Positions 16,410 through 29,265 are shown, counted from the first letter of the stretch. The stretch is 64,000 nt of DNA from an uncultured Opitutia bacterium (GCA_937136395.1 CAKZOI010000095.1:27197-91196); one strand, 5' to 3'. Notes: generated by a model not told the origin, from the letters alone. Numbers and translations are program-made.

Positions 16410-17195
16410 CTACCCCTGACAAACTTCCACGCGCTCAAACGTTTTCGCTAACCCGGTCGCTGGATCAATTTCGATCAAGCATCCGCATATCCGCACATCG
16501 TCTTCCGCAACGGGAAAACGGCGCTTCATTCCATCCAGAAAACTGGCGATCACTTGTCCAACATCACGCCCAAGCACGGAGGCATAGGGGCCGCACATAC
16601 CAGCATCACTTAAATAAGCCGTCCCCTTAGACAGAACACGCCCGTCTGCAGTCGGCACGTGTGTATGCGTGCCGACAACCGCCGCCGCACGGCCATCCAA
16701 ATGCCAACCCAATGCGATCTTCTCTGAAGTCGCTTCCATGTGCGCTTCCACAAAAACCGCATCGCACTGGTCCGCGAGCTCGGCGAGTTTCGCATCTGCC
16801 ATAGCAAACGGACAACTTGATTTCAAAGTCAGATAGTTCCGCCCGAGCACAGTAAACACACCGAGACGAAAGCCCGCCTTCTCGATAACAAGATGTGTGC
16901 GACCAGGATTATTCTCTGGTAAGTTCGCGGGGCGACATACCGTATCCAATTCATCGATCTCGTTTTCAAAGTTTTTCTGATCCCAAACATGATCCCCGAG
17001 AGTGATCGCATCGATACCTGCCACAGTTAATTCTTCGACAATCTTTTTCGTAATCCCCGCGCCGCCTGCCGAGTTTTCCGCATTGGCGACCACAAAGTCC
17101 GCACCCAACTCTTCACGTAGCGAAGCCAGCCGCGCTTTCACAAAGGTGCGCCCCGGTCGTCCGACAATGTCTCCTAAAAATAATAGCTTTGGCAT
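16410..17195 (-). CDS. YmdB-type metallophosphoesterase (TIGR00282 family)
   Basis: 261 residues from ATG 17195 ([15 protein letters not shown]); the frame is open to 17273 but that leader has no family sequence. Metal-binding residues are in FLGDIVG (Asp), ANAENS (Asn/Glu), ITLGDHVWD (Asp/His), [11 protein letters not shown] (His) and [11 protein letters not shown] (His x2). This pattern is the YmdB group of calcineurin-like phosphoesterases, reported to have 2',3'-cyclic nucleotide phosphodiesterase activity in Bacillus. Followed 13 bases later by the convergent ferredoxin. Confidence 0.92.
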   Translation of the reverse strand: MPKLLFLGDIVGRPGRTFVKARLASLREELGADFVVANAENSAGGAGITKKIVEELTVAGIDAITLGDHVWDQKNFENEIDELDTVCRPANLPENNPGRTHLVIEKAGFRLGVFTVLGRNYLTLKSSCPFAMADAKLAELADQCDAVFVEAHMEATSEKIALGWHLDGRAAAVVGTHTHVPTADGRVLSKGTAYLSDAGMCGPYASVLGRDVGQVIASFLDGMKRRFPVAEDDVRICGCLIEIDPATGLAKTFERVEVCQG

Positions 17196-17306
17196 ATCGC
17201 ACACGCTGAAAGGATCCGCCACAAGCCGCAAGCCAGATTCCCTCGAACCTCCCTCCCTATGGGTTGCGACCACAGGGTTTCGGTCAACAGTTTTTCATTC
17301 ATCCAA

Positions 17307-18341
17307 TCAGCGAACAGTATCCGCCTCATAACCAAGCCCGATTTCAGCACGCCACCAATCGAGCGCTTTCAGATTCCCAAGTGTATCATCAAACCGCATA
17401 CCCACCGCCTTAGCACCGATCGGCTGACCTCGGAGTTCCGCAGCAAAGGCATCGACCTCATACCGATAAAGTGACGTATCCTGATTGGGCTGATGCACAT
17501 CTGGCTCCTTCCGCTCATCCTTATAAACGCGCACCTCGCCATCACAAAACCAGGCCTGATCAACTTCAATCCGACCTTTCTCGCCATAGATGACCGCATT
17601 CCTGCCAGCATTGACGCGCATCGCACAAGTCAACTTCGCTAAAATATCACCTTCAAAACGCAAGGTCGCCATAGTCCACATGTCGGTTTTGGTCTGTGGA
17701 TCCAGATGCCCGACGGCTTTCAACTCCAGTGGCTCTGCAAACAATCGGTCTTGCGCCCGCCCTGCAATCAAACGCGCAAACGACATCGTGTAACAGCCCA
17801 AATCCAAAATAGAGCCCCCGCCTAGCTCTTTGGCTTGGTGACGGCCCTCGGGCTGCTCACCTCCATTGAAACAAAAATTTGCTTCAATTAAACGGACCTT
17901 ACCAATCGCTCCAGACTCGACGAGGTCGACCACTTTCTGAGTCTGTGGATGATGACGATACATAAATGCTTCGCGCAATAAACGACGTTTATCTAGAGCA
18001 GCTTTTTGCGCTTGCTTCGCCTCGCGGAGGTTCATCGTCAGCGGTTTTTCGCAAAGCACATGCTTGCCCGCATAAACACAATGCTTGATCCACTCCATAT
18101 GAAACGGGTGCAGCGTCGCAATATAAACGGCTTCCACTTCTGAGTCGGCCAGCATCGCCTCATAGCTTCCATACGCACGTGATGCACCATGCTTTTGAGC
18201 AAATGCCTGCGCCTTTTCCACATCTCGCGACGCCACTGCATGCAATACACTATTATCAGCCTCATTAACTACCTTCGCAAAGGCATTGGCGATATTCCCA
18301 CAGGCAAGTATGCCCCAACGCACAGGTTTTAATTCACTCAT
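17307..18341 (-). CDS. Gfo/Idh/MocA family oxidoreductase
   Basis: 344 residues. Rossmann NAD(P) site GILACGNIANAFAK at about 9-22; the signature LCEKPLTMNL near 95-104, with the catalytic Lys of EKP; and GGGSILDLGCYTM near 173-185 in the C-terminal alpha/beta domain. Acts on a sugar or inositol-like substrate; closest in style to dimeric dihydrodiol dehydrogenase/1,5-anhydrofructose-reductase-like members. No sugar operon adjoins, so substrate is open. Confidence 0.9.
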   Translation of the reverse strand: MSELKPVRWGILACGNIANAFAKVVNEADNSVLHAVASRDVEKAQAFAQKHGASRAYGSYEAMLADSEVEAVYIATLHPFHMEWIKHCVYAGKHVLCEKPLTMNLREAKQAQKAALDKRRLLREAFMYRHHPQTQKVVDLVESGAIGKVRLIEANFCFNGGEQPEGRHQAKELGGGSILDLGCYTMSFARLIAGRAQDRLFAEPLELKAVGHLDPQTKTDMWTMATLRFEGDILAKLTCAMRVNAGRNAVIYGEKGRIEVDQAWFCDGEVRVYKDERKEPDVHQPNQDTSLYRYEVDAFAAELRGQPIGAKAVGMRFDDTLGNLKALDWWRAEIGLGYEADTVR

Positions 18342-18400
18342 TGTTTAAGTATCAGAATAGCAACACCACACACATACAACCACCAACTATTCACTATCCA

Positions 18401-19153
18401 CTACAAAGTCATCGCTTCACGCATCGCCTTCGGATAATTACTCGAGATCGAAGTCACACCAAAGTCTGCATAACGTCGGGCATCGTCAGGATCATCGACC
18501 GTCCAGATATTCATCTCCAAGCCCGCATCGAGAACCGCCTGCACCATTTCGCGATGAATCCCCGAGTGACAACGCAGCCCGAGCCCCTCACATTGTAGTT
18601 CCTTCGCCGTCTGCAACACATTGTCCAACTTCAGTTTCGACCGCCCCAGCCAATTCGACTGCACGTCGATCAACCAATACACCGCCAACTCAGCACGCCG
18701 CGCTTTCAAAGCACGCACCATATCCGTATCAAAGACGATAATCACAACTTGCTTCATATCCACCGCAGCAGCGTCCAGAACATCGAATAGAGGCGTCAAA
18801 ATCTCTTCACCCGTCTTCAGCTCAATCAATAGGCGCTTCCCCGCCGGAACATCCACCAGCCATTCACTTAAAAAAGGGATTCGCTCACCCACAAAAAGGG
18901 GGCCCTTCCACGCACCCACATCGACCTGCTGCAAGTCCTGATCAGTATGCGCTTCCACTACAAGCTTACGGTCCCCCACTCGCTCTGTGTCCGCATCGTG
19001 TATGCACACCACTTGGCAATCCGAAGTCAGCCGCACATCACACTCCAGCCCATCCGCGCCTTCCTTCCAAGCCTGCCGCACCGCAGCGAGCGTATTTTCC
19101 GGAGCCACCCCCGAAGCCCCCCGATGCGCAATCACTTTAGGGATGTATTTCAT
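18401..19153 (-). CDS. Glycerophosphodiester phosphodiesterase
   Basis: 250 residues from ATG 19153 (MKYIPKVIAHRGAS); the upstream extension to 19201 is not family-like. Catalytic elements of the GDPD TIM barrel: AHRGASGVAPENT at 9-21, the metal-binding pair in LECDVRLTSD near 35-44 and the catalytic His in CIHDADTERV near 50. IELKTGEE near 106 supplies the third acid. No signal peptide, so a cytoplasmic UgpQ-like enzyme releasing glycerol-3-phosphate from phospholipid head-group diesters. Confidence 0.92.
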   Translation of the reverse strand: MKYIPKVIAHRGASGVAPENTLAAVRQAWKEGADGLECDVRLTSDCQVVCIHDADTERVGDRKLVVEAHTDQDLQQVDVGAWKGPLFVGERIPFLSEWLVDVPAGKRLLIELKTGEEILTPLFDVLDAAAVDMKQVVIIVFDTDMVRALKARRAELAVYWLIDVQSNWLGRSKLKLDNVLQTAKELQCEGLGLRCHSGIHREMVQAVLDAGLEMNIWTVDDPDDARRYADFGVTSISSNYPKAMREAMTL

Positions 19154-19233
19154 GTTGAAAAGAGTAACCGATCCTCCCCAAAATTCGATCCCAAAATCCA
19201 ACAGAACATATTATATAGCCGCCCGCATCTAAG

Positions 19234-19276
19234 CCTTAATCCTACTCATACCACTCAGTAAGAGTAGGATTAAGAC
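19234..19276. repeat. Inverted TAATCCTACTC / GAGTAGGATTA hairpin
   Basis: CCTTAATCCTACTCA and its near-complement AAGAGTAGGATTAAGAC flank a 12-base loop. Same family as the arms at 14104-14225 and 5574-5701. Lies between the divergent phosphodiesterase and purL. Confidence 0.7.
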
Positions 19277-19441
19277 GGGAGCAAAGAATCACCGATTCAA
19301 AATTGCTACGCCATCTTTAGTAAACCTCGTCAATGTTGGACGTTCGTTGTTCGACGTGGTCCGGTCTTTCATTTTATGAAATCCGGTCTTGTCGTGCTTT
19401 CGCACTCGGAACAATGTTCCCGCTTTAAGACTTTAAAGCAT

Positions 19442-23497
<4,056 letters not shown>

Positions 23498-23530
23498 TTC
23501 TACAAGCAACCAGCCACAAGTCACCGCTCC

Positions 23531-23976
23531 ATGAGTATAAACTGTATCTCGATTGCTGCGCGCTCCAGCGCCCTTTCGATGATCGCAGTCAGGTGCGAGT
23601 AGCGACCGAAGCTGAAGCAGTCCTCCAGCTATTTGAGGAGTTTGAGGCCGACTCCATTAAGATCGCATCATCCGATGTTCTGCTATTTGAACTCAGCAAA
23701 ATTGACCTCTCACCAAGAAGAACGCACTGTATCAATCTACTAGCAAAATCATCCTATTTTGTAGAGCTTACGGATTCGATCGAGGAACTTGCCAAGTCAT
23801 ACAGCAAATCAGGCATGAAGACACTGGATGCACTGCACCTGGCATCAGCCGTCATGGGTGATGCTGACTACTTTTGCAGCTGCGATGATCGTTTCGTTAA
23901 AAAAGCTCAAGCAGCCGAGACAGGTTTGACGAAAGTGTTTTCAGTGTTAGGTTTAATTGAGAAGTTAGAGTTATGA
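23531..23976 (+). CDS. PIN-domain toxin (VapC-like), start region apparently frameshifted
   Basis: The open frame with a standard start begins at GTG 23593 (127 residues). In the same frame the sequence upstream reads YKLYLDCCALQRPFDDRSQ, which is the expected PIN N-terminus containing the first catalytic Asp (YLD). The only nearby ATG (23531) is one base out of that frame. Adding one base after ATGA would restore it. Other PIN acids are present: Glu in LLFELS, Asp in TLDALHLASA and Asp in CDDRF. So either a one-base loss has disarmed the toxin, an unusual start (CTG 23542) is used, or there is a sequence error. PIN toxins are RNases. The stop overlaps the antitoxin start by four bases (ATGA). 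Confidence 0.8.
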
Positions 23977-24179
23977 GCCATCACGCCAAAACATTAAAAG
24001 AAGTCTCCATCGAAGCGCACGAAGTGCTCCGCGAGCGTCTTGGCGTGGCCGATACCCTCCGTTTTTTGAATCAATTCGAAAACGGAAAAGGCAATTACAC
24101 TCAAGAACGAGACGCTACCCTTGATGGGATGAGCGTCGAAGAAGCCGCCAAAGAGATACGTAAATCTAAGCACTCTTGA
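23973..24179 (+). CDS. Probable antitoxin partner of the PIN toxin
   Basis: 68 residues, overlapping the toxin stop by four bases and so translationally coupled. Hydrophilic, with VLRERLGVADTLRFLNQFENGKGNYT in the middle and a C-terminal MSVEEAAKEIRKSK helix. I recognise this as a small protein type often found next to PIN or RelE-like toxins in Cyanobacteria and Verrucomicrobiota; the molecular mechanism is not established. Toxin-first order is less common than antitoxin-first. The pair sits exactly between purL and the duplicated purL tail. Confidence 0.72.
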   Translation: MSHHAKTLKEVSIEAHEVLRERLGVADTLRFLNQFENGKGNYTQERDATLDGMSVEEAAKEIRKSKHS

Positions 24180-24189
24180 ACGCTCTTGA

Positions 24190-24776
24190 ACATTCTGCAA
24201 CGGCTGCCAAATGATCTCCAGCTCAAGGAAATCATCCCCGGCGCCGAACACTGACCACAATTTAAGCGCAACCGCTCCGAGCAATTCGAAGCCCGCTACG
24301 CCAACGTCGAAATCCTAAAGAGCCCGAGCCTCTTCTTCCAAGGCATGGATGGAGCGCGACAGCGCGTAGATGGTGCGCACGCCAGTGCGTGCCCGAAGGG
24401 TGATATGAGCCGGGTGCCCTCTGGGCGGATCAGGTCACAAGGCAGCCTTCTCCCCATCCCCGTCGCCCACGGCGAAGGCAAAGCCGACTTCTCCCAAACC
24501 GGCGACTTCGAGCAATACCTCACCGGCGACCTCATCAGCCTCCGCTACATCGACGCCAAAGGCGAACCGACCGTGCAGTATCCCGCCAACCCGAACGGCT
24601 CACCCGCCGGCACGACCGGGTTTACATCAACGGACGGCCGCGCCACCATCATGATGCCGCACCCAGAGGGTCTGTTCCGCGCGGTTCAAATGAGCTATAA
24701 GCCAACCGACCAGTTCACCGGCGAAGCAGGACCGTGGTTAAAAATGTTCCAAAATGCTCGCGCTTACGTAAGCTAA
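24190..24776 (+). pseudogene. Decayed second copy of the purL 3' end (glutaminase domain)
   Basis: From TGCAACGGCTGCCAAATGAT at about 24197 to the stop at 24776 the sequence parallels purL 22980-23497 but is clearly diverged. The copy has lost a base in the MISQLK codons and has TGA for the Trp codon of EHWPQFK, so its start is dead. From about 24345 the frame is open again to the end (…[18 protein letters not shown]). It carries a different 90-base insertion (24349-24441) and lacks the CPEQRRG insert of the functional copy. Its C-rich codon use resembles the body of purL better than the functional tail does, so this may be the original 3' end, displaced when the toxin-antitoxin pair arrived with a replacement tail. 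That is inference. Confidence 0.88.
24349..24441. repeat. 90-base repeat-like insertion in the purL relic
   Basis: Relative to the intact gene (GGCATGGAAGGATCCCTCC), the relic has GGCATGGATGGA followed by GCGCGACAGCGCGTAGATGG, TGCGCACGCCAGTGCGTGC and CGGGTGCCCTCTGGGCGGAT before the shared sequence resumes at CTTCTCCCCATCCC. The insert holds several short palindromes (GTGCGCAC-like, GGGTGCCC) and keeps the frame open. It looks like another REP-type unit. Confidence 0.65.
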
Positions 24777-24819
24777 ATCATTAATCCACTATTCTCCAAA
24801 ACCATTTTGCCAAATAGAT

Positions 24820-25103
24820 GCCAAAGCTAACTCCTCACGAAATAGCCGAGAAACTATCATCAGACTATCCTTTCGAAAATCGAAACGAAGCCGACACCTG
24901 GCATAAATTATCGATACGCTTCTACATGAGGTTCTCGCGTGGAAAAAGGCTCTCGTAAAATGCTAAAAGCATGTAAACCCAGGTTATCTTGATTATTTGC
25001 TTACGGATAAAGCTAATCGGTCACGATTAGTGATCGAGGCGAAGAAGGAAGGAAAATCTTTTGACCTTCCGAGGCAACAAAAGGGGTCAAACGTTTAAAT
25101 TAA
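24820..25103 (+). pseudogene. Remnant of a gene with a PD-(D/E)XK nuclease-like motif
   Basis: ATG 24820 opens a 46-residue frame (MPKLTPHEIAEKLSS… RGKRLS, stop TAA). About 20 codons later, in another frame, the sequence reads YLDYLLTDKANRSRLVIEAKKEGKSFDLP and then runs straight into the RAYT's terminal repeat at about 25075. D…EAK with that spacing is the catalytic pattern of PD-(D/E)XK nucleases, and DYLLTDKANR…LVIEAK is a string I associate with N-terminal restriction-like domains of large NTPases. The gene is broken by frameshift and then cut off by the RAYT cassette. Identity beyond the motif is inference. Confidence 0.55.
25075..25097. repeat. Left terminal repeat of the RAYT cassette
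   Basis: GCAACAAAAGGGGTCAAACG TTTA, the inverted counterpart of the tandem copies at 26076-26142 downstream of the RAYT gene. Confidence 0.82.
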
Positions 25104-25142
25104 ACATCGCCTAACCTAGCCGAGTTATCCAGCATCACTGTC

Positions 25143-26060
25143 ATGCCACGGAAGCAACGCATTCAATTCCCAGGAGCGGTTTACCACGTCATTAGTCGTG
25201 GGAACTATCGAAAAGAACTTTTCCTTTCGGAGAATACAGGCAAGGCCTTTGAACGGGCGCTCTTTGAAACTGTAGAGCGCTGTGGCTGGAAATTGCACGC
25301 CTACGTGATTATGAGTAATCACTACCATCTGGCTGTTGAGACGCCGGAACCGAATTTGGTCGACGGAATGAAATGGTTGCAGAGCACCTTTGCCACACGC
25401 TTCAACCGCCTACGCGGGGAGCGCGGGCATGTTTTCCAAGGGCGCTACAAATCGATCCTGATCGGGGAAGATCGCCCCCTACTCGGCTTAGTCGACTACA
25501 TTCATTTAAACCCTGTGAGAGCCGGAATCAGCGCCGTCGAGGACTTGAAGAGCTACGCGCTCTCCAGTTACCCGAAATATTTTAAGCGTTCACCGATGGA
25601 CGCACTGCATCGCGAAGACTTCCTCGGGATTTTGGACCTGCCGGACAGCCTCGCGGGAATGAATCGCTACGCGAAGCACTTGGCGCTTTCCGAAGCACAG
25701 GACCCGAAGCAGAAAGAGGCACTCATGAAGCAGTATTGCCGAGGGTGGTTCATCGGAGCTAAGGAAACGAAGAAGGCCCTCGCTAAGGACCTCGCTAGAC
25801 AGCATCCAGACATTGACTGGGAGGGAGCCGACTTACAGGAGCTGAATGAGTCGAAATGGGAGTTACTGGTAGCGCATGAGTTGAAGCGCGCGGGTATGAC
25901 AAAGACGAACATCGCGAACGAACCCAAAGGCGCCACTTGGAAAATTCAAATCGCTCAGACTCTACGCAAGCAAACCACTGCTAAAAATAGCTGGATCGCA
26001 CAACGCCTCAACATGGGGCATCCGTCCCGCGTCAGTAACCTGATTCAGAATAAGTCCTGA
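25143..26060 (+). CDS. REP-associated tyrosine transposase (RAYT, Y1_Tnp family)
   Basis: 305 residues. The Y1 transposase domain occupies the first 140: RIQFPGAVYHVISRGNYR at 5-22, then the metal-binding HxH in IMSNHYHLAVETP near 57-69, GHVFQGRYKS near 95-104 and DYIHLNPVRAG near 118-128. These blocks define IS200/IS605-like RAYTs. The C-terminal 100 residues end in a helix-turn-helix-like stretch (WIAQRLNMGHPSRVSNLI). RAYTs nick and join single-stranded DNA at REP hairpins and are thought to spread them. The gene is bracketed by inverted GGGGTCAAACG repeats and cuts off a nuclease-like remnant. The frame is intact. Confidence 0.93.
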   Translation: MPRKQRIQFPGAVYHVISRGNYRKELFLSENTGKAFERALFETVERCGWKLHAYVIMSNHYHLAVETPEPNLVDGMKWLQSTFATRFNRLRGERGHVFQGRYKSILIGEDRPLLGLVDYIHLNPVRAGISAVEDLKSYALSSYPKYFKRSPMDALHREDFLGILDLPDSLAGMNRYAKHLALSEAQDPKQKEALMKQYCRGWFIGAKETKKALAKDLARQHPDIDWEGADLQELNESKWELLVAHELKRAGMTKTNIANEPKGATWKIQIAQTLRKQTTAKNSWIAQRLNMGHPSRVSNLIQNKS

Positions 26061-26075
26061 GAATGACATTTATTT

Positions 26076-26142
26076 TAAACGTTTGACCCCTTTTTGTTTC
26101 TAAACGTTTGACCCCTTTTTGTTTCTACCCCCTTTTTGTTTC
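26076..26142. repeat. Right terminal repeat of the RAYT cassette (two full and one partial tandem copy)
   Basis: Unit TAAACGTTTGACCCCTTTTT GTTTC: copies at 26076-26100 and 26101-26125, and a shortened copy TACCCCCTTTTTGTTTC at 26126-26142. The left counterpart at 25075-25097 is inverted. AAACGTTT is palindromic and could give the hairpin a RAYT recognises. Confidence 0.85.
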
Positions 26143-26249
26143 ACATATTAAAAATTACGCCCAAAGGTGTCGGTCGTAAGCTTGACCTTTGACGCCTTTC
26201 TGGTGCTCCTATCATCTTTTGGAAAAACCAAACTACGGATTAAACAACT

Positions 26250-27089
26250 ATGTATTCACTTCTCATTTCAGCGCTGGTCGCACTCGCATTGGCTATTGTC
26301 TCGATCGCTTCGGAGTTTCGCACGGGGACGACGGTCTTCTTTAGCCTGGCTGGATTTACTAGCACGTTTTTCCTGATCGGATACCTAGTTCGGAAAAAAA
26401 TGTCCGTGGCCCAATCTGCGCTGCAGCAAAGCATGGAAGCTGGCCAGAGGCGCATACAACGAAAGGTGCAGCAGTTCCAGAACAAGCCGGGCGGCAATAT
26501 TAAGCAGATACAACGCCAGCTTGAAATGGATCAACAGACCATGCTTAAGCAGGGCTTAGAACTCACCAAGGGTCTCGAACCCTTCCGAAAATGGTCCGTG
26601 CTCACGGGACGCCAGATGGCGACCATGCGCCTGCAGTTTCACTACCAGCTCAAGGAGCTCGACAAGGTGGACGAGATTCTTGCCACCTGCGGATTCTTAA
26701 GCGGCCCGATGATGATGGAACCTATGACGGTGGCGATGCGAATGGCACGCTGTTATAAGAACGATGATGTGGAGGGCGCGAAGAAGCTCTTCAAGCGCAA
26801 GATTATGTGGTTTCGGGGCAACCGCGGCACGTTGCTTTACGGCTTGATGTCGTGGATCTACGTTCAGGTGGGCGAACCGGATGAAGCTCGCAGCATCTTG
26901 TTGAAGGCCAAAGAGGCCACCGGAGTCGACACCTTCAAGAAGAACTGGGAACACCTGTCCAATGACCGTGAAAAGAGTTTCTCGAATGCAGGATTGGGAG
27001 ACGAATGGTATAGCCTCTATTTGGAAAATCCACCCCCTGTGAAGCAGCAGCGCATGCGCGGCAATGGGCGTCATCCGCGTGGGTTCTAA
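26250..27089 (+). CDS. Membrane protein with coiled-coil and TPR-like region, function unknown
   Basis: 279 residues from ATG 26250. Two adjacent membrane helices (residues 2-20 and 28-49) are followed by a cytosolic Gln-rich helix (about 55-100) and helical repeats in the C-terminal half. MARCYKNDDVEGAKKLF and YVQVGEPDEARSILLKA look like tetratricopeptide units. The tail is Gly/Arg-rich (RMRGNGRHPRGF). I do not recognise the family. It stands alone in its direction. Confidence 0.75.
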   Translation: MYSLLISALVALALAIVSIASEFRTGTTVFFSLAGFTSTFFLIGYLVRKKMSVAQSALQQSMEAGQRRIQRKVQQFQNKPGGNIKQIQRQLEMDQQTMLKQGLELTKGLEPFRKWSVLTGRQMATMRLQFHYQLKELDKVDEILATCGFLSGPMMMEPMTVAMRMARCYKNDDVEGAKKLFKRKIMWFRGNRGTLLYGLMSWIYVQVGEPDEARSILLKAKEATGVDTFKKNWEHLSNDREKSFSNAGLGDEWYSLYLENPPPVKQQRMRGNGRHPRGF

Positions 27090-27163
27090 AGCAAAGGCTT
27101 ATTCGTAGGGCTCGAGCGTGCTTGACGCCGCAGTAACACTGACGCGGATGACCTGCTATTCGG

Positions 27164-28107
27164 ATGATCCATACTTGTAAGAAATCCATAATACGTATTT
27201 TGACACTCTTATTTAAGACCAGGACTCCTACATTTGCGCTAAACTCAGGACTGACAAATTATATAAGCACCATCAACCAGGATATCACTATTCAAAATAA
27301 AGTTACTAACAGGGAAATATTAGTGCTCGGATCCAAAGGTTTCATTGGGAGTCACTGCCATAGACACTTCTCAAAAAACAACGAAGTGTGGCATTGCGAC
27401 ATACTGCCCAGTGAAGGGATGAGAATTATTTCTTAATCGACCCTACCCTGCCAGATTTTGCGGCAGTGTTCCGAGCTCAACCATTTGACATCTGCATTAA
27501 TTGCTCTGGTTCAGCGAATGTCAGCGATTCGTTCAAGAACCCCAACAAAGACTTCGAGCAAAACGTCATCCATGTTCAACGCATACTGGAAGCGATTCGG
27601 AGACACAATCCAGACTGTCATTACATTAATCTGTCTAGTGCAGCCGTCTACGGCAATACAGCGCAACTGCCGATTCAAGAGAACCAACGAACCCAAGCAA
27701 TCTCACCATACGGTTATCATAAAAAGTTAGCAGAGGATTTGTGTAAGCAATTTACCGAATTGTATGACCTAAAGACCTGTCCACTACGTATTTTTTCTGC
27801 ATACGGACCAGGGCTTAAAAAACAGCTCTTTTGGGATTTATTCAAAAAAGCAAGCAAGTCCGAGATCACTTTACATGGCAGTGGCAATGAAACTCGAGAT
27901 TTCATTTATATAGAGGATTTGGAGCAACAAATTGACTTGGCTTGTCTTCATTCAAATTGGCATGCGGATATCATAAATTGCGCAAATGGCAAACAGACGC
28001 GAATAGCTGATGTCGTCGCGACCTTCACTCACCTCCTGGATTGGCACGGAACAATCACTTACACTGAAAAAAATAGAAAAGGAGATCCTACTTTTCTCTT
28101 GTTTTAG
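27164..28107 (+). pseudogene. NAD-dependent epimerase/dehydratase, frameshifted
   Basis: The first frame (27164-27436) contains the Rossmann motif ILVLGSKGFIGSH; the second (open from before 27466 to 28107) contains the rest of an extended SDR: the catalytic Ser in YINLSSAAVYG, Tyr-xxx-Lys in SPYGYHKKLAED, and LRIFSAYGPG and GNETRDFIYIEDL. A single lost base near 27412 (GGGATGAGAATTATTTC read as …DENYFLID) explains the break. The C-terminus stops soon after the last block (GDPTFLLF), shorter than usual. Codons are more AT-rich than in neighbouring genes and the gene stands alone, which suggests transfer from a surface-polysaccharide cluster. Confidence 0.85.
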
Positions 28108-28181
28108 AGGGCTACCTGAGGGTATGACCACAGCGCAACAGAATCCCCCCGTCCAGCACTAGAACTTTAGAAAAAAACACC

Positions 28182-28427
28182 ATGGCCTTCACACCAAGCA
28201 AAGATCAGAGACGCCGCGATCGCGAGCAGAAGAAAAGAGATAAGCGCATCGCCCGCGAAGCAGCGAGAGAAGAAAAGCTCGCAGCTGAGAGGGCCGCAGC
28301 AAAGGCAGCCGAAGAGGCTGCTGCCCTAGAAGCCTTCTATAAGACCCCAGAGGGTATCAAAGCGAAAGAGGAAGCTGAATTTGAGGCCGAGCTCGCCGCA
28401 GAGGAAGCAAAGGCCGCGGGTAAATAG
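28182..28427 (+). CDS. Small highly charged Ala/Glu/Lys/Arg-rich protein
   Basis: 81 residues, almost entirely helix-forming: a basic N-terminal third (DQRRRDREQKKRDKRIARE) and an acidic Ala/Glu-rich remainder with FYKTPEGIKAKEEAEFEAEL. Probably a single long coiled helix. No known family. Coding is plausible from length, composition and codon bias, but low complexity makes this uncertain. Confidence 0.55.
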   Translation: MAFTPSKDQRRRDREQKKRDKRIAREAAREEKLAAERAAAKAAEEAAALEAFYKTPEGIKAKEEAEFEAELAAEEAKAAGK

Positions 28428-28689
28428 CCCGAATCGGCTACGGGGCGCTCGAGTTCACTGAGGGCTCAGAGATGTATGAGAGAAATGAACGCAAGTCATC
28501 TGCTCTTTTATTGATAATACCTTCTTTGCGCTCTCTGCGACCTCTAGCGACCGCAGGGAACGAGCAGTTGAAAATGCATCTGGATGGCCAGTGTTCAAGG
28601 GAACTGGAATTTCAGAAGATGTGTATAAGGATATGCCTCCGCGGCTCTAGTCACTTGACTAAGGGAGTCATCAAGTAATCCTCGGGTCC

Positions 28690-28932
28690 ATGACTACGCC
28701 GAATGAGGAAAACTTCAAATACTACAAGAAAGCAGAAACCAAGGCGCTCGAAATCCTAGCGGAGATGAAGGCGACAACTCCAAAGAAAATGGACATTGAG
28801 CTCGCGCTTCTGGTCGCCATTTTCGAGCTGCACAAAGGCGAGCTGCCCGCCGAAGCGATCGCCAAGATTGTGCAAGGCCACCTTGAAACGGTTGAGCCAT
28901 ATTACGCTTCACAGGCGCAGAGCGGAAATTGA
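28690..28932 (+). CDS. Small hypothetical helical protein
   Basis: 80 residues from ATG 28690 (MTTPNEENFKYYKK). Three or so predicted helices including MDIELALLVAIFELHKGEL and AIAKIVQGHLETVEPYY. No recognised motif, no membrane segment. The preceding 260 bases (28428-28689) contain no other gene I can support. Confidence 0.55.
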   Translation: MTTPNEENFKYYKKAETKALEILAEMKATTPKKMDIELALLVAIFELHKGELPAEAIAKIVQGHLETVEPYYASQAQSGN

Positions 28933-29265
28933 GCGTCGAGGCTCAACGGGGGCAAAAAATCTATCGCACTTGCAAGGGGCTTTCTACGCAGTGTAACGAC
29001 ATTCACAAATGTCAGCCCGCCTAGAATAAATGCTTCGCTAGATGACTCGCAATCATCAACCATGCAGTGCAAGTAAACTCGAAGATATAAAATCTCAAAC
29101 ACCGCGGGTCCATAGATAAGAGCTGGCGCTTCGCTCAAACTGACGTGTTTATCTCTTTAAGCCCTGCCCTCGGGAGGTTCGGCTTGTCAACGAGTGAAAG
29201 GTCCTACCAAAGAATCCGATGAAACATTCACTCATCCGCAACTGCTAGAAGGACTCCCCTCCCGT
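28933..29265. other. Intergenic stretch without recognisable feature
   Basis: About 330 bases between the small helical protein and the end of rnhC. A 78-residue minus-strand frame (28902-29138) overlaps the upstream gene and has no recognisable sequence. I see no terminator, tRNA or repeat that matches other elements in the window. Confidence 0.5.

Noticed and set aside
28902..29138. 78-codon minus-strand frame before rnhC
   Set aside because: Overlaps the small helical protein on the other strand and has no recognisable content.
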